From contig JAUCBJ010007418.1 of assembly GCA_032718475.1 (NCBI GenBank), positions 1 through 26,578 of the forward strand: DNA of 26,578 nucleotides. Reading direction: 5' to 3'. The first letter of the stretch is position 1. Every line of letters begins with the position of its first letter. Below, piece by piece: positions 1-9,984 of the stretch. The position numbers and the translations under genes are program-made. Under the pieces are notes generated by a model, which worked only from the letters and a program-made list of their open reading frames with translations, had not been told where the DNA came from and did not search any database. The DNA is from Nemertoderma westbladi. Lineage: Eukaryota; Xenacoelomorpha; Nemertodermatida; Nemertodermatidae.

Positions 1-1218
1 AGCCTCTGTGAAGGCAGTATAGCCCTCACAGTGATCTGCCGCCTCAGAGGCAAGAACCTCATACCTGTTGCTCAGCTGTAGTGTGAAGCTGGATCTCACA
101 CTTGGCTGTTGCAACAGAGAGGACCAGTCATGCTGCGGCAAGGCAGATTTCGTTGTTCTGCTAGCACGCAGACGAAGTCTTACCTTGGCTACAATAAGGC
201 GGTGATCACTGGAGAAGGGTCGTAGTGTAAATGCATTACAGTCTTGTATAGAGCTCCTGTATTTCCTACGAAACAGGATATGGTCTATCTGGGACTTGTG
301 ACCACTGGGTCCACTATGAGTCCATAGCTTTCCAGTTCGCTTCTTGAACTGGGTTCCAGCAGAAAACAATCCATTTCCAGAGATAAAATCCTGACGATGG
401 ACGGAATTTCGGTTAACACTATTGCTATAGACCCAGGGCGATGTAGGTGATTGATGCAGACTTGCATTAAAGTCTCCCAGGAATGTTAAGAATGCATGCT
501 GATCCACTCCATCAGAAGCTGCTTGTAGATTCTGGTAGAAATTTTCCACCTCCTCTACAGGGGCAACACTAGTTGGAGAGTAGCACACAATCAGAACCAC
601 CTTAGGAAACTTCTTAGCCAGTCTTTCAGAACATGAGAAGTGGCAACGGATGATGCGGTTAGAGATTTGGTCTATTTTGTCCAATGCTGCATGTGCAGTT
701 GGATTCATCAATAGACCAATTCCACCATTGCCACTATCATCTGCTGAAGCGAGGGCGAGTCGCCAAACGCCCCCCATGTCCTTAATCAGAACCCCATCAG
801 TCTGTCCAGTCTGTATTCGGTGCTCTTGAACACCCACTACACTAAGAGAAAGCTTATCTGCCAAGGCAGTCAGCTCACCTTGTCGCATTGGGGACCCGAG
901 TGTTAGGGTGTTTACTGAGGCTAGTCTAGTGACTTGCCTCAGATTCACCAATGGCTTTGTTAGTCGGGGTGGAACATGAGAGTAGCCTCCAACTCCAGAA
1001 TCCCTCTCTCCCTCACAATCTGGCCTCCCTGGTGACCCAGGGTTTGGGCCAGAAAGGTCATCAAGAAAGGGACTCAAAGAATTGTTTGCCGCTCTCTCTC
1101 CAGTAGGGGGTGAGACAGGCAGCCGGTCAGGAGATAACTGACGCATGTGAGGCCGATTGTGACCAGTCATTCCACTGGCCTCTAGTGGCTGGACCTCCGC
1201 ATTACTAATGTAATCCAT
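1..1218 (-). CDS. Non-LTR retrotransposon ORF, N-terminal endonuclease half (5' part; runs off window)
   Basis: Reading leftward from the ATG at 1218 there are 406 codons with no stop up to base 1, so the ORF is partial only because the window ends. The product is the N-terminal half of a LINE polyprotein with an apurinic-type (EEP family) endonuclease that nicks target DNA for target-primed reverse transcription. Visible motifs are GVQEHR with the metal-binding Glu at residue 132, GDFNA at 248-252, SQIDHIL at 309-315 and SSDHRLI at 336-342, which together form the expected endonuclease signature. The first ~100 residues are Pro/Ser/Gly-rich. The same sequence recurs on the other strand from 22720, where it leads into a reverse transcriptase of RTE-like appearance. 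The minus-strand frame at 285-467 is a shadow of this ORF. The start is chosen because translation is continuous from it and a GC-rich leader lies upstream. Clade assignment (RTE-like) is inference from the partner copy. Confidence 0.88.
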   Translation of the reverse strand, partial: MDYISNAEVQPLEASGMTGHNRPHMRQLSPDRLPVSPPTGERAANNSLSPFLDDLSGPNPGSPGRPDCEGERDSGVGGYSHVPPRLTKPLVNLRQVTRLASVNTLTLGSPMRQGELTALADKLSLSVVGVQEHRIQTGQTDGVLIKDMGGVWRLALASADDSGNGGIGLLMNPTAHAALDKIDQISNRIIRCHFSCSERLAKKFPKVVLIVCYSPTSVAPVEEVENFYQNLQAASDGVDQHAFLTFLGDFNASLHQSPTSPWVYSNSVNRNSVHRQDFISGNGLFSAGTQFKKRTGKLWTHSGPSGHKSQIDHILFRRKYRSSIQDCNAFTLRPFSSDHRLIVAKVRLRLRASRTTKSALPQHDWSSLLQQPSVRSSFTLQLSNRYEVLASEAADHCEGYTAFTEA

Positions 1219-1690
1219 AGTGGGGGTTGGGGGGTGCTTTTTTACCGAGTCAGCTCTCGGGGCAAATACCACACCCTGGTTTGCCATTCCACAGGGTGGG
1301 TGTCGCAGTGGAGTCAGATATGAGGCCCATCCCCCATATCTACTCTGGCGCACATGACCCACCATTGGCTGTGCAGCTCATCTGCTGGGTCATGCCCTGT
1401 ACCCCTGCTGCCAGGTGCAGGTCGCAGTGAAGTGCACTCAGAGTGGACATGAGAACACTCTACTCCTGACCAGCCATTGGTAGATCACCATTTGCCTGAC
1501 CAGGCCATATACCCCTGCAGCCAAGTATATGGGTCCGTAATCCAGGACCAAGGGCGTCCTTATCCCAGAACGAAGGGGGTCCTAGTTACAGGACCAGATT
1601 TGCCCTAGTAAGAGGGTCTATGCAGCTACAGGTGGCACCTCCTTTATGCTGCATGGAGGTGGCAAGTTTTCTTGATCAATGACCTAGAAT
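1219..1690 (-). mobile_element. Probable 5' leader of the LINE at the left edge
   Basis: This stretch lies directly upstream of the LINE ATG, reading leftward. It is clearly richer in G and C than the AT-rich sequence beyond about 1690. It contains a small stem (CCGAG...CTCGG on the minus strand near 1241-1256) and several short repeated phrases around CAGGACC and CCCCTGC. No convincing protein-coding frame was seen; the small plus-strand frame at 1227-1430 is not supported by anything else. The right boundary is estimated from the composition change, because copy 2 is truncated and cannot be compared here. Confidence 0.45.
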
Positions 1691-2238
1691 ACCTGACCTG
1701 ACCAATGCTATTCCAGTACACAGGCAAACAGGCCTATTAGCTAACCCGCTATTACTATATATTTGACAGGTACGGTAGGATTCCCTACATAGTTTGTTAT
1801 ACAGTACACAATAGGCCTACCTGATAAGAAATTCATATTTAATTTCGCGACAATTTTATTCAATAATTTCGGGAATTTTCTTATAGAAAAGCAAAGCGTG
1901 GCTAATTTTATCTAAAATTTGGTACCCGGTGTTATTTTTTTGTGCTCTTTCTATTTTCGACTGTGTTCGATTGTGTTCGGCAGTTTTTGGAGTGTGTTCG
2001 GGTGTGTTCTTGGAATAAACCACTTACAAAGTATTTTATTATTAAATCACCTAAGGCTTGCAACAACAATGCTATATTTCCTACATTTTTACAAAATCGT
2101 TTAAGTCGTTTGGTCTTTACTTACCCCTTTTCAATGTTATCTATGTCTATTTCTATGTCTGTCTGTCCAGCGATCTGTCTGTCAAAGTAATAAGAAAGCA
2201 TACCAACAAGCTAAAAATTTTGTCATGGGGGTTGTAAT
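1691..2238. other. AT-rich intergenic DNA, no gene seen
   Basis: I see no gene here. Short plus-strand frames (1919-2104, 1942-2190) overlap each other and are low-complexity. A small run of CTGT/CTAT-type repeats lies near 2140-2185. Confidence 0.5.
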
Positions 2239-2398
2239 GGTTGGTGATTTCATTTCCGATGTCAGTTTAAATGTATTACGTCATCCACATTGTCTGTTAA
2301 ACTGTCTGTCATATTTTGACGGACAGACCGACAGCAATTCAGACAGACATAACGCAGTCAGATGACAAAACTGACTTCAGAAATGAAATCGACGACCC
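2239..2398. repeat. Imperfect inverted repeat (foldback element)
   Basis: An arm at 2239-2268 (core GATTTCATTTC, then GTCAGTTT) is matched in reverse complement at 2367-2398 (AAACTGACTTCAGAAATGAAATCG), about four in five bases identical by eye. Between the arms are further complementary CTGTCTGT / ACAGACAG blocks, so the whole stretch could fold into a long hairpin. This is the shape of a MITE or foldback element, but I could not identify target-site duplications. Confidence 0.5.
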
Positions 2399-3117
2399 GG
2401 AAAACCCTTGCACCAAAATTATCAGCTGGGTTGTGTGCATTCTAGCATTTTAATTAAAATTCAATTTCCCATTGCTTTATAATACATGGACATCTGCAAC
2501 ATAGTGTTTGGACGGAAAAGAAAACATAAATTATAGCAAAACAAAAGCATTATTTATTACTACCATAAATTTCTCACTCAACATACGCGAATAAAATTGG
2601 AAATAAGCATCATGAAATACATACTGAAATCCTACTCAGTAACTGTTCAGTATTAAAGTACACCCACGTTCGAAAAAACATTATTTTCGAGAAATCGTTG
2701 ATATGACCTAACTGTCATTATCATGACCATGATCATATATTCTGTTTAGAAGCTCGCTTTGTAATAGTATTAAAATTATAAACAATTTTTAATTAATGGT
2801 ATCAATGAAAATTTATCGGTGAAATATTGAATAAATCTTCTCAATAAATCAGCTTATTTCTAGGACACTAGATAGGGGCCTACAGCTAATTTTCGTTTTT
2901 AATATAACATCATTGACATAATTAGTAGGACGGGTTGTGTCTGAGTAGGTACGACGGAGTCTTATCTGAGCTGTTTCTTCCATCTTCAACAAAGCATTAT
3001 GTTTTTTATTCACCTTTGCATTATTTGCGCAGAGTTTATGCTTTCTGATAACCGCATGTTGTTTATCGTGAAGGTGAACGGACTTCATTGAGTTGGAGAT
3101 CGTTTATATGGAAACAC
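2399..3117. other. AT-rich DNA with no supported gene
   Basis: A 79-codon minus-strand frame (2849-3088) lies just downstream of the decayed zinc-finger gene. It has scattered His and Cys but no C2H2 spacing and no recognisable domain, so I do not call it a gene. The rest is AT-rich with nothing I can name. Confidence 0.45.
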
Positions 3118-4114
3118 TTATTCGTTGAAAGAGTGAGAATACTTAATATGGCTACCCTTGTTGCGGACTATAATAGTCTCATCTCCTTGTGGGGCTAACG
3201 CTTTATCACATAAAGAACAAGAATGCTTGAAACCTTTTTGAATTATGTCTCTATTGTGGCCGAATCTTTGATTTCCCACAAATTATTTATCGCAATCAGC
3301 AGTTATACTCTGTCTCCTTATGAACAGATTCTATATGGTATTTAAGACGGTGTTTAGAATCATATCGTTTATTACAATGGATGCATTCATAATTGATTCC
3401 TCTATGAATGAAATCTGTGTGAGTTTTTAAGTGGTCCCTTCGAGAAAACAACTTATCGCAAAAAAGACAAGGGTAGTTGAGGCCGCTGTGACAAGACTGA
3501 AGGTGACGAATTAGACCGCTCTTATTACGAAATGATTTACCAGAGCAAATGGTATTCCCCTTCTTAAAATCTGCATGATCGTGTTCTTGGGGTTTCTTCA
3601 TAAATTTTATTGAACCAACAGATGTATCGATATCCCAGCAGTTATACCTGATACCTTTATGCAAAAAATCTATGTGCTTCTTACGACTCCCACTGGTAGA
3701 AAATAATTTGTTACAAATAGAACAATTGTACTTGATACCTTTATGTATTGAGTCAATGTGATTCTTTAGATGGCTCTTTGTACCACATACTTTTCCACAA
3801 AGAAGGCAATTATACGTCATAGCCTGCAAACTTCGACATGCGATATCACCTTCATAAACCCCGAATATTCCAGAACGTGGAGGACGGACTCTGTCATTTA
3901 CATTAATTTCGTTATTATCTTGATCGGTAGCATTATCAGCGTTATCACAACTAGTTTCTTGCTTGATAACAGAAATCGTATAGCCAGGGTCGTCTTTATC
4001 TGTAGACGGGTTATTAACTATATCGATGGACATTAGTTCCTTAGTTTGTGTCTCATTTCCTTCTTCAAAATGTATTAAAGGCAAATTCACATTATTAATA
4101 GGAACTAAAGACAT
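3118..4114 (-). pseudogene. Decayed C2H2 zinc-finger gene, paralogue of the gene at 5444-6463
   Basis: The open frame from ATG 4114 gives 272 residues. After an acidic, Asn-rich N-terminus, C2H2 fingers begin at Cys103, 131, 216 and 244 (C-x2-C-x12-H-x4-H) with the linker H[KR]GI[KRN]Y. The fingers expected at 159 and 187 are damaged in frame: the 159 finger lacks its second Cys, and the 187 finger lacks its first Cys but keeps the second (190) and its His pair. The frame stops at Cys272, exactly where finger 7 should begin. Past the stop, a shifted frame shows DCDK, then KGFKHSCSLCDK at the expected 28-residue distance, with the zinc-binding His replaced, ending at 3118. It therefore once had the same eight-finger layout as its neighbour. 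A 272-residue product could still be made. DNA binding and nuclear location are inferred from the family. Confidence 0.78.
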
Positions 4115-5443
4115 GATTATAAATGTTTATTTAATCCAGTGTTAAACTGTTATCAATCACACAGAATACAACTATAATTATGCTTACCGTGCAATAATTA
4201 CAATGGTTGTAGTGGGTCTACTCATGTCAAGGGCAGTATACATTTAATAAACTACCTTTGTAAAGGCATACTGATAATCAGACGTTAATCATATTAACAT
4301 GAATAATATAAATATTGACAAAGAATTGACAAACTTTTACTCAAAGTACGACGGCAGGTCAATCTGAAATTCGATATGGGAACGAATTTATATTTCCCAA
4401 AAATGTCAGATTTTTTAACCTTCAAATGCAATTTCCCAAAAATTATCTGGCATTCCTGTTCCATGTACAACAACTGTTGCACACTCGCTATAGATTTTAG
4501 GCCTAGCGCTACCGGTACAGTTTTAAATATGCCACACTACGTACTGACATATCCATCAAGTCTTTGACGACGACGGACTGGAACTATTGTTAACAGCGAT
4601 CAAGGAAAGGTGAAAAAGCAATTGCGTGGAATTAAATTACATGAAAATCCCGAGTAAGTGGGAACAAAAAGATTGTTTTCCACATAATAATAATTATCAA
4701 ATATAATACATTCCAAACACCAAATTCAATAAAGACATTGGAACATATTTAATGATGACTTGTTCCACTTTGAATTAAAAAAACTACAATAATTCAAAAC
4801 ATAAATTATACTTAGTATGTAAGACACGCAATACTGATACATTATGTGAAATCAAAAACCATCATTCTTTATATTTAAAATATAAGGCGTTATATATACA
4901 TCTCAGTATAAAAGACGATGTATATTATATACCCAATGTGTTGCTTATCGTTCTCATTATTGGTATGTCACACAGTTACCATATTTACTTATATTTGGTT
5001 CAATATATTTTATGACGTTGTACTGACTGAGACCAACTCCGTCTAAGTCTAAATATCATAAAGGATAGTAAATGGCCGAAATCAGTGTCCAACAGTTGGT
5101 GCAATAATTTATAGTTTTATTAGTTATAGATATGACTTGTCGGCTGCCACTTTTGATATGCATTAACAAATCGAATAAAATATTATGTTATTTAAAATGA
5201 TGCTGGAGGTCGTATATAAGTAAATATTGGAAATTCCCCACTCTCATCTTAATTAAATCTCTTATTTAAAATAAAACAAAAACAAAATTTACATCAATTA
5301 ACTATAAATTTACTACAGTAAAATATCAGCCTCCCCATCGCTTCTGAAAACGAAAGACTAATAAAAATATAAAACATACATTCCTAACGGAAGGAGAGGC
5401 ACGTTTGTTTATAACTAATTACACAACACGGCTTATGTATGGT
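4115..5443. other. AT-rich spacer between the two zinc-finger genes
   Basis: No coding region is supported. The frames at 4294-4567 lie on opposite strands over the same bases and look spurious. The phrase TTTCCCAAAAAT occurs twice, near 4394 and 4432. The 3' end of the intact zinc-finger gene and the promoter of the decayed one should lie here, but I cannot place their signals confidently. Confidence 0.4.
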
Positions 5444-6463
5444 TTAAGGTACCGAATGTGCCTCACAGGCACTAGCAGCTGGTGCCGAGCCGACATCCTT
5501 GTGAGATGTTTCGACATGGCGATTTAGATTTCCAATTGCAGTATATGATTTATCACAGTGAACACAATTATACTTGACACCATTATGGACAGCGTCGACG
5601 TGTTGTTTTAAATGTGTATCTCTGGCAAACGATTTTGAACAGTGAAGGCAGTTATACTCGATACCTAAATGGATAAATTCCATGTGTAGATTTAGGTTTG
5701 GTTTTGAAATGAATGATTTTTCACAATGAATGCAATTATACTTGATACCATTATGATCTATGTCAACATGCTTCTTAAGGTGGGTGTTCGAAGCACAAAT
5801 TTTACCGCACATGGAACAAATATACCGGATACCTTTATGAACTGTGTCTATATGAGTCTTTAATTGGAACTTTACACCATATACATTGTCACAAAGAGAG
5901 CAACTATGCCCGATACCTTTATGAATGACATCAACGTGATCTTTAAGATCGCCCTTTGTAACATACGATTTATCGCAAGTAGAGCATTTGTACTTGAAAC
6001 CTTCATGAATAATCTTTGCATGTCGTCTCAAATGACCCTTTGTTGCGAATGATTTATCACAGTCAAGACAATTATGTTTAATGCCATTATGGATGGAGTC
6101 AATGTGAACCTTTAAACTCTTATTTGAAGTGAATGATGTTTGACAGTCAAAGCAATAATATGCTGTGCGATTGAATCTTCCACAATTGGAATTCCTTGCT
6201 GGAGATGCAGGTGCAACACAAATAATTTTTGGACCACAAACATTATCTGTTACCGGTAGGCCTATGTCATTATGATGATTACCACTACCGGTAACAGATG
6301 ATTCACCAGATAAATTATCATTGTTTTGCACAGGAAGAATATTATTATAAGACCCCCTTCTTTTAGTACTGGTACTGGTGATACTTGTGTTACTGTTACA
6401 TAACTCCATAACCTCACTGCCACTGTCAGTTACCGCTACGCCTTTACGTCTGAATTCTCCCAT
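5444..6463 (-). CDS. C2H2 zinc-finger protein, eight fingers, GIKYNC-type linkers
   Basis: This is a single-exon ORF of 339 residues. Residues 1-100 are Ser/Asn/Thr-rich and low in structure. Eight C-x2-C-x12-H-x4-H fingers follow, with first cysteines at 104, 132, 160, 188, 216, 244, 272 and 300, a perfect 28-residue (84-bp) period. The linker between fingers is H-[KNEL]-G-[IFV]-[KGRE]-[HY]-x-C instead of the usual TGEKP type. The last ~18 residues are an Ala/Ser tail. The family role is sequence-specific nucleic-acid binding in the nucleus; the target is unknown. No KRAB, BTB, SCAN or ZAD domain is visible. All eight Cys2His2 sets are intact, which contrasts with the decayed paralogue 1.3 kb downstream on the same strand. 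The ATG at 6463 is the first Met of the frame; an upstream exon cannot be excluded. Confidence 0.85.
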   Translation of the reverse strand: MGEFRRKGVAVTDSGSEVMELCNSNTSITSTSTKRRGSYNNILPVQNNDNLSGESSVTGSGNHHNDIGLPVTDNVCGPKIICVAPASPARNSNCGRFNRTAYYCFDCQTSFTSNKSLKVHIDSIHNGIKHNCLDCDKSFATKGHLRRHAKIIHEGFKYKCSTCDKSYVTKGDLKDHVDVIHKGIGHSCSLCDNVYGVKFQLKTHIDTVHKGIRYICSMCGKICASNTHLKKHVDIDHNGIKYNCIHCEKSFISKPNLNLHMEFIHLGIEYNCLHCSKSFARDTHLKQHVDAVHNGVKYNCVHCDKSYTAIGNLNRHVETSHKDVGSAPAASACEAHSVP

Positions 6464-7744
6464 TACCGAATGTAAATGCCAACATGGATTAACAAAAAAT
6501 GTACAGTATCGGTAGGCCTAAGTAAAAGTAACACTACCGTATGCGTATAGCTGCTGAACTGTATAGTAGCCCTTGGGTTTATTACTGTATTAGGGTACGT
6601 AGGAATTATATTCCAGTATTCGAATAGGGGGAAATACGGTATTTACAGATATACCGGCACTGGCCACTGGGTAGGCCTACTAAACAGCGGGTTACGGGTC
6701 AAAACGTACCTCGGTCAGTCGGTTAAAACGTACCCCATCAATACTGCAATAACGTCTGAATGCTGGAATGTGCCCATATTTAGTATTTCGGGTACGTTTT
6801 AACTTACATCCATTTATATCCATATCCAGATATCCTGGTTCAGTGGTTGCTGCTTGCTGGCAGGCTGGCTTAGACTGCCAGACAGTACGGATAATTGACA
6901 GCCCGTTTTTGACAGGAAGTTCCAAGGCCAAGCTGTGCAGCTGTGTGTGATTGCATTTGCATAGGCTACTGGCATACTGGCATAGGCTTATGATTCAGTA
7001 ATTCCTGAATTCTGTAATTGTAAGCCTAGTCTGCTTGTACTGTAACTGTACTACACAGTACAGCAGTACTAACCGGTAGCGCGGTAAGTCCTAATCAGCT
7101 AATGCCAGAATGCTGTAATGCAGAAATCTGATAATCCATAATCCGAACTTGGCTTCTGATGGCACTGGGGGGTAACGAAAGGGTTGAATAGTTATGGAGT
7201 GTTCACCTTTGGGAGATAGTGTGGCGCATTCTCTGTCTATCTGGTAGGCTTAATAAATAATAGCCAAAACAAGTAATAATTGCCCGCTTTTACGTTGACC
7301 GATATAGCTTCCCCTTTACTTTCTCTCTGGACGATAAAACGTTTTTCCTACTACATTTTTATATACTGTAGTCAATTTTTTTTTAACTTCAGTACTCTAG
7401 AATACCCGCCCTCGCAGGCGACTGTAACAGCATATTATATATCTTAGCGGTTAATAATAGAGTTTGTAGCTAAGTTAAGTTTGAAGCTCTGATGAACATA
7501 AAGCTTTTTATTTGCTTACTTTTATTGGCTTATAGACTAAGTAGGATAAACAGAAAAGCAGTAGACCTACTTAGTGGTCAACTCAACTATTCAAGGAAAT
7601 GTATCGATTATTTGGGTTCTTATTTGGGTTATTCATTATTATTTAAGGAGGTAAAATTAAGTTCACTTTGTATAAAAAAAAACATCTGTTCAACGTGTCC
7701 CGCTCTCACAAAGTTTTTATTTTATTCAAGTTTTTATATAAGAT
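6464..7744. other. Intergenic DNA upstream of the zinc-finger gene
   Basis: I see no gene here. The promoter of the zinc-finger gene presumably lies near 6470-6700, but no TATA or Inr is convincing. A 13-bp inverted pair, TTAAAACGTACCC near 6723 and GGGTACGTTTTAA near 6789, brackets ~50 bases, with an extra direct copy of AAAACGTACC near 6700. Short palindromes such as AGGCCT and ACCGGT are frequent. The frames at 6692-6950 lie on opposite strands and are not supported. The frame at 7492-7785 has no recognisable domain. Confidence 0.4.
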
Positions 7745-7779
7745 GTGGGGCGAGCCACGAAGTTGGCGGAGCCTTAGCG
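7745..7779 (+). repeat. Dispersed repeat head, GTGGGGCGAGCCACGAAG module (copy A)
   Basis: Bases 7745-7763 are identical to 16982-17000, and the match continues less perfectly into AGCCTTAGCG, ending at 7779 here and 17015 there. Both copies are followed within ~300 bases by a phrase containing TAATAACT and a CAAACTTGG/CCAAGTTGAA-like stretch, so this marks the beginning of one dispersed repeat family. Confidence 0.65.
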
Positions 7780-7819
7780 AATTGACACTGTTAGGGGGTG
7801 GGTCAATTTATGCAAATAG

Positions 7820-7840
7820 TTGTCGTCGTCGTCGTTGTCG

Positions 7841-7872
<32 letters not shown>

Positions 7873-7883
7873 GTCGTCGTCGT
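7820..7883. repeat. GTC/GTT trinucleotide microsatellite
   Basis: About 21 trinucleotides, mostly GTC with a few GTT. Because the unit is three bases long it leaves frames open on both strands, including an Arg-rich one that should not be read as a protein. A short GTTGTCGTCGTTACG echo at 8188-8202 marks the start of the next 315-bp repeat unit. Confidence 0.9.
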
Positions 7884-8786
7884 TACGATTTTGACATGCT
7901 AATAACTTTGTCGGATTTAAAGCTGCCAAGTTGAAAATTTGTAGGTATCAATATGAGCAAAAGTTGAGATTTTTGAGAGACTTTCAGACACCATCAGTGC
8001 AATGGTCTCCCGCTAGAGGGCCACATGTCTAAACATTAAATGCCCTCCCATTTCTTTGCTTTTAATCCGTTTAAGCTGAAACTTGGCAGATATGTATTAG
8101 ACCATTAGCTGTGACTTTCAAAGGAGGCGAATCCATCTGCAGTTCTCCAGTCTGCCGCTAGAGGGCCAAAGGTCTGAAAGTGAAATCGTTGTCGTCGTTA
8201 CGATTTTGACATGCTAATAACTGTGTCGGATTTAAAGCTGCCAAGTTGAAAATTTGTAGGTATCAATATGAGCTAAAGTTGAGACGTTTGAGAGACTTTC
8301 AGACACCATCAGAGCCATAGTCTCCTGCTAGAGGGCCACATGTCTAAACGTTAAATGTCCTCCCATTTCTTTGCTTTTAATCCATTTATGCTGAAATTTG
8401 GCAGATATGTACTAGACCATTAGCTGTGACTTTGAAAGAAGGAATTGAATTGAATTGAATTGAAGGCTAATCCGTGTGCAGTTCTTCAGTCTGCCGCTAG
8501 AGGGCGAAATGTTTGAAAGTGAAATCTTTCTCCCATCTCGTTATTTATGATCCGTTCAAGCTGAAACGTAGCAGATATGTAGTAGAAGTCGGCCTGAGTC
8601 TTTGGTTTGCAGTAAACGGTCTGGAGTCATCCAGTCTGCCGCTAGAGGGCGAAATGTATAACTGTCCCCAATTCCTTGATATTAATTTATTTAAAGTGAA
8701 TATTGGCATATGTACTAGAGCACATGCTGCGTCTTTCTGAGGAAGGTGGTCGATCTGCATTTCTCCAGTCTGCCGCTAGAGGTAAG
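7883..8786 (+). repeat. Tandem array of ~145-bp monomers, each ending in CCGCTAGAGGGC-like motif
   Basis: The phrase TTACGATTTTGACATGC starts at 7883 and again at 8198, giving a 315-bp period. Each 315-bp unit consists of two half-units that share a phrase of the type TTTAAGCTGAAACTTGGCAGATATG. Two more diverged half-units follow to 8786. The motif CCGCTAGAGGGC or a close variant closes each half-unit, at 8010, 8155, 8325, 8494, 8639 and 8773 (the last has GAGGTA instead of GAGGGC), spaced 134-170 bases. A (GAATT)n insertion at 8442-8464 sits in the second unit. No coding frame is supported; 8513-8760 frames on both strands are shadows. Confidence 0.82.
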
Positions 8787-8923
8787 CGGAAATTCAAGAC
8801 GCTGGTCACACTACTAAACGCATTATTTCAACATTCTCAAATATACGCTCCATAAATATTTCACGTTACTATTTTAATGATAATCAAGATATAAACCAAG
8901 CGGAATTGGGGTGTAAACGTTAA

Positions 8924-9310
8924 GCAGACACCTATGGTGCAGACACCTGGTGCAGACAACTGGTGCAGACACCTGGTGCAGACACCTGGTGCAGACACCT
9001 GGTGCAGACACCTGGTGCAGACACCTGGTGCAGACACCTGGTGCAGACACCTGGTGGGTGCAGACACCTGGTGCAGACACCTGGTGCAGACACCTGGTGC
9101 AGACACCTGGTGCAGACACCTGGTGCAGACACCTGGTGCAGACACCTGGTGCAGACACCTGGTGCAGACACCTGGTGGGTGCAGACACCTGGTGCAGACA
9201 CCTGGTGCAGACACCTGGTGCAGACACCTGGTGCAGACACCTAGTGCAGACACCTGGTGCAGACACCTGGTGCAGACACCTGGTGCAGACACATGGTGCA
9301 GACAGTTAGG
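8924..9310. repeat. 13-bp minisatellite, unit GCAGACACCTGGT, ~29 copies
   Basis: Twenty-seven near-perfect 13-bp units run from 8939 to 9297, with a 15-bp variant before and a decayed unit after. A GGGT insertion occurs twice (9056 and 9177), 121 bp apart (nine units plus 4 bp), which shows a higher-order duplication. Because 13 is not a multiple of three and the unit lacks stops, several frames on both strands stay open and repeat the same 13 residues. These are artefacts of the repeat. Each unit contains CACCTG, an E-box, and CACCTGGTG is palindromic apart from its centre. Confidence 0.95.
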
Positions 9311-9984
9311 CAGACCGGTACTGAAATGAATTACACAATAGCCTACATTCGCAGAAAAGCCTTTCTAGAATTATCACTTATGACTACTTATTTGCGTGCA
9401 TTTTTCACTGGGATTGGCTGCGTGCGTGTCTAGCGTCGTCTCTTTGATTACGTTGAACCATTGGCAATATACATAATGTTTTGATTGGACCTATAGGACT
9501 AGGAACTTTGCGTGGAAGAATATAATGGTAGAAATCATAACAAATAATACTCATACAGTATAACTTATATTTCGGCAGTTCTTTTAAATATGTAAACCTC
9601 TACCGGACTGCTGATTCATATACATTCCTAACATTCCACACCACATTCCAATAATATCCTAATACAGTAATACTTTCGAATTAGTACTTAAATTAAATTT
9701 AAGTCACGTGCTGCGCGAAGGCCCCACTTCGTGTATGATTATTTATTTATTGATTAAAAATTAAATACCGGCAATGTATAATATGTAATATTCGCCAATG
9801 GATTAAACCACCCCATGTTAGTGAATGGGGAAGGATTTTTTCCATATTGTAGACGTTAACGCACTTATAATTACACATATAATTAACTAACAACAGCTAG
9901 CTGAGGTAGCAACTAAAGCCATTTATTATATTTAATAAATACACAATATTCTGGAACATATATTTGAAGACTATTTAATTATTT
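9311..9984. other. AT-rich intergenic DNA with a dispersed repeat end
   Basis: No gene seen. Bases 9708-9727 (GTGCTGCGCGAAGGCCCCAC) are identical to 18544-18563 and nearly so, in reverse complement, to 17172-17190; this is the tail module of the dispersed repeat described at 16982-17190. Confidence 0.55.

Noticed and set aside
285-467. 60-residue minus-strand frame conserved at 23342-23524
   Set aside because: It is conserved only because it overlaps the LINE endonuclease in another frame; the real frame carries GDFNA and SQIDHIL.
2849-3088. 79-codon minus-strand frame as a further zinc-finger exon
   Set aside because: His and Cys are scattered and do not follow the 28-residue finger spacing.
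7668-7934. Arg/Cys-rich frame
   Set aside because: It is the translation of the GTC microsatellite, with no other support.
8924-9310. CRISPR-like array
   Set aside because: The units are directly adjacent without spacers, and the genome is eukaryotic.
8861-9329. Several long frames on both strands across the 13-bp repeat
   Set aside because: They arise because the 13-base unit lacks stops in most frames; they encode the same 13-residue period and nothing else.
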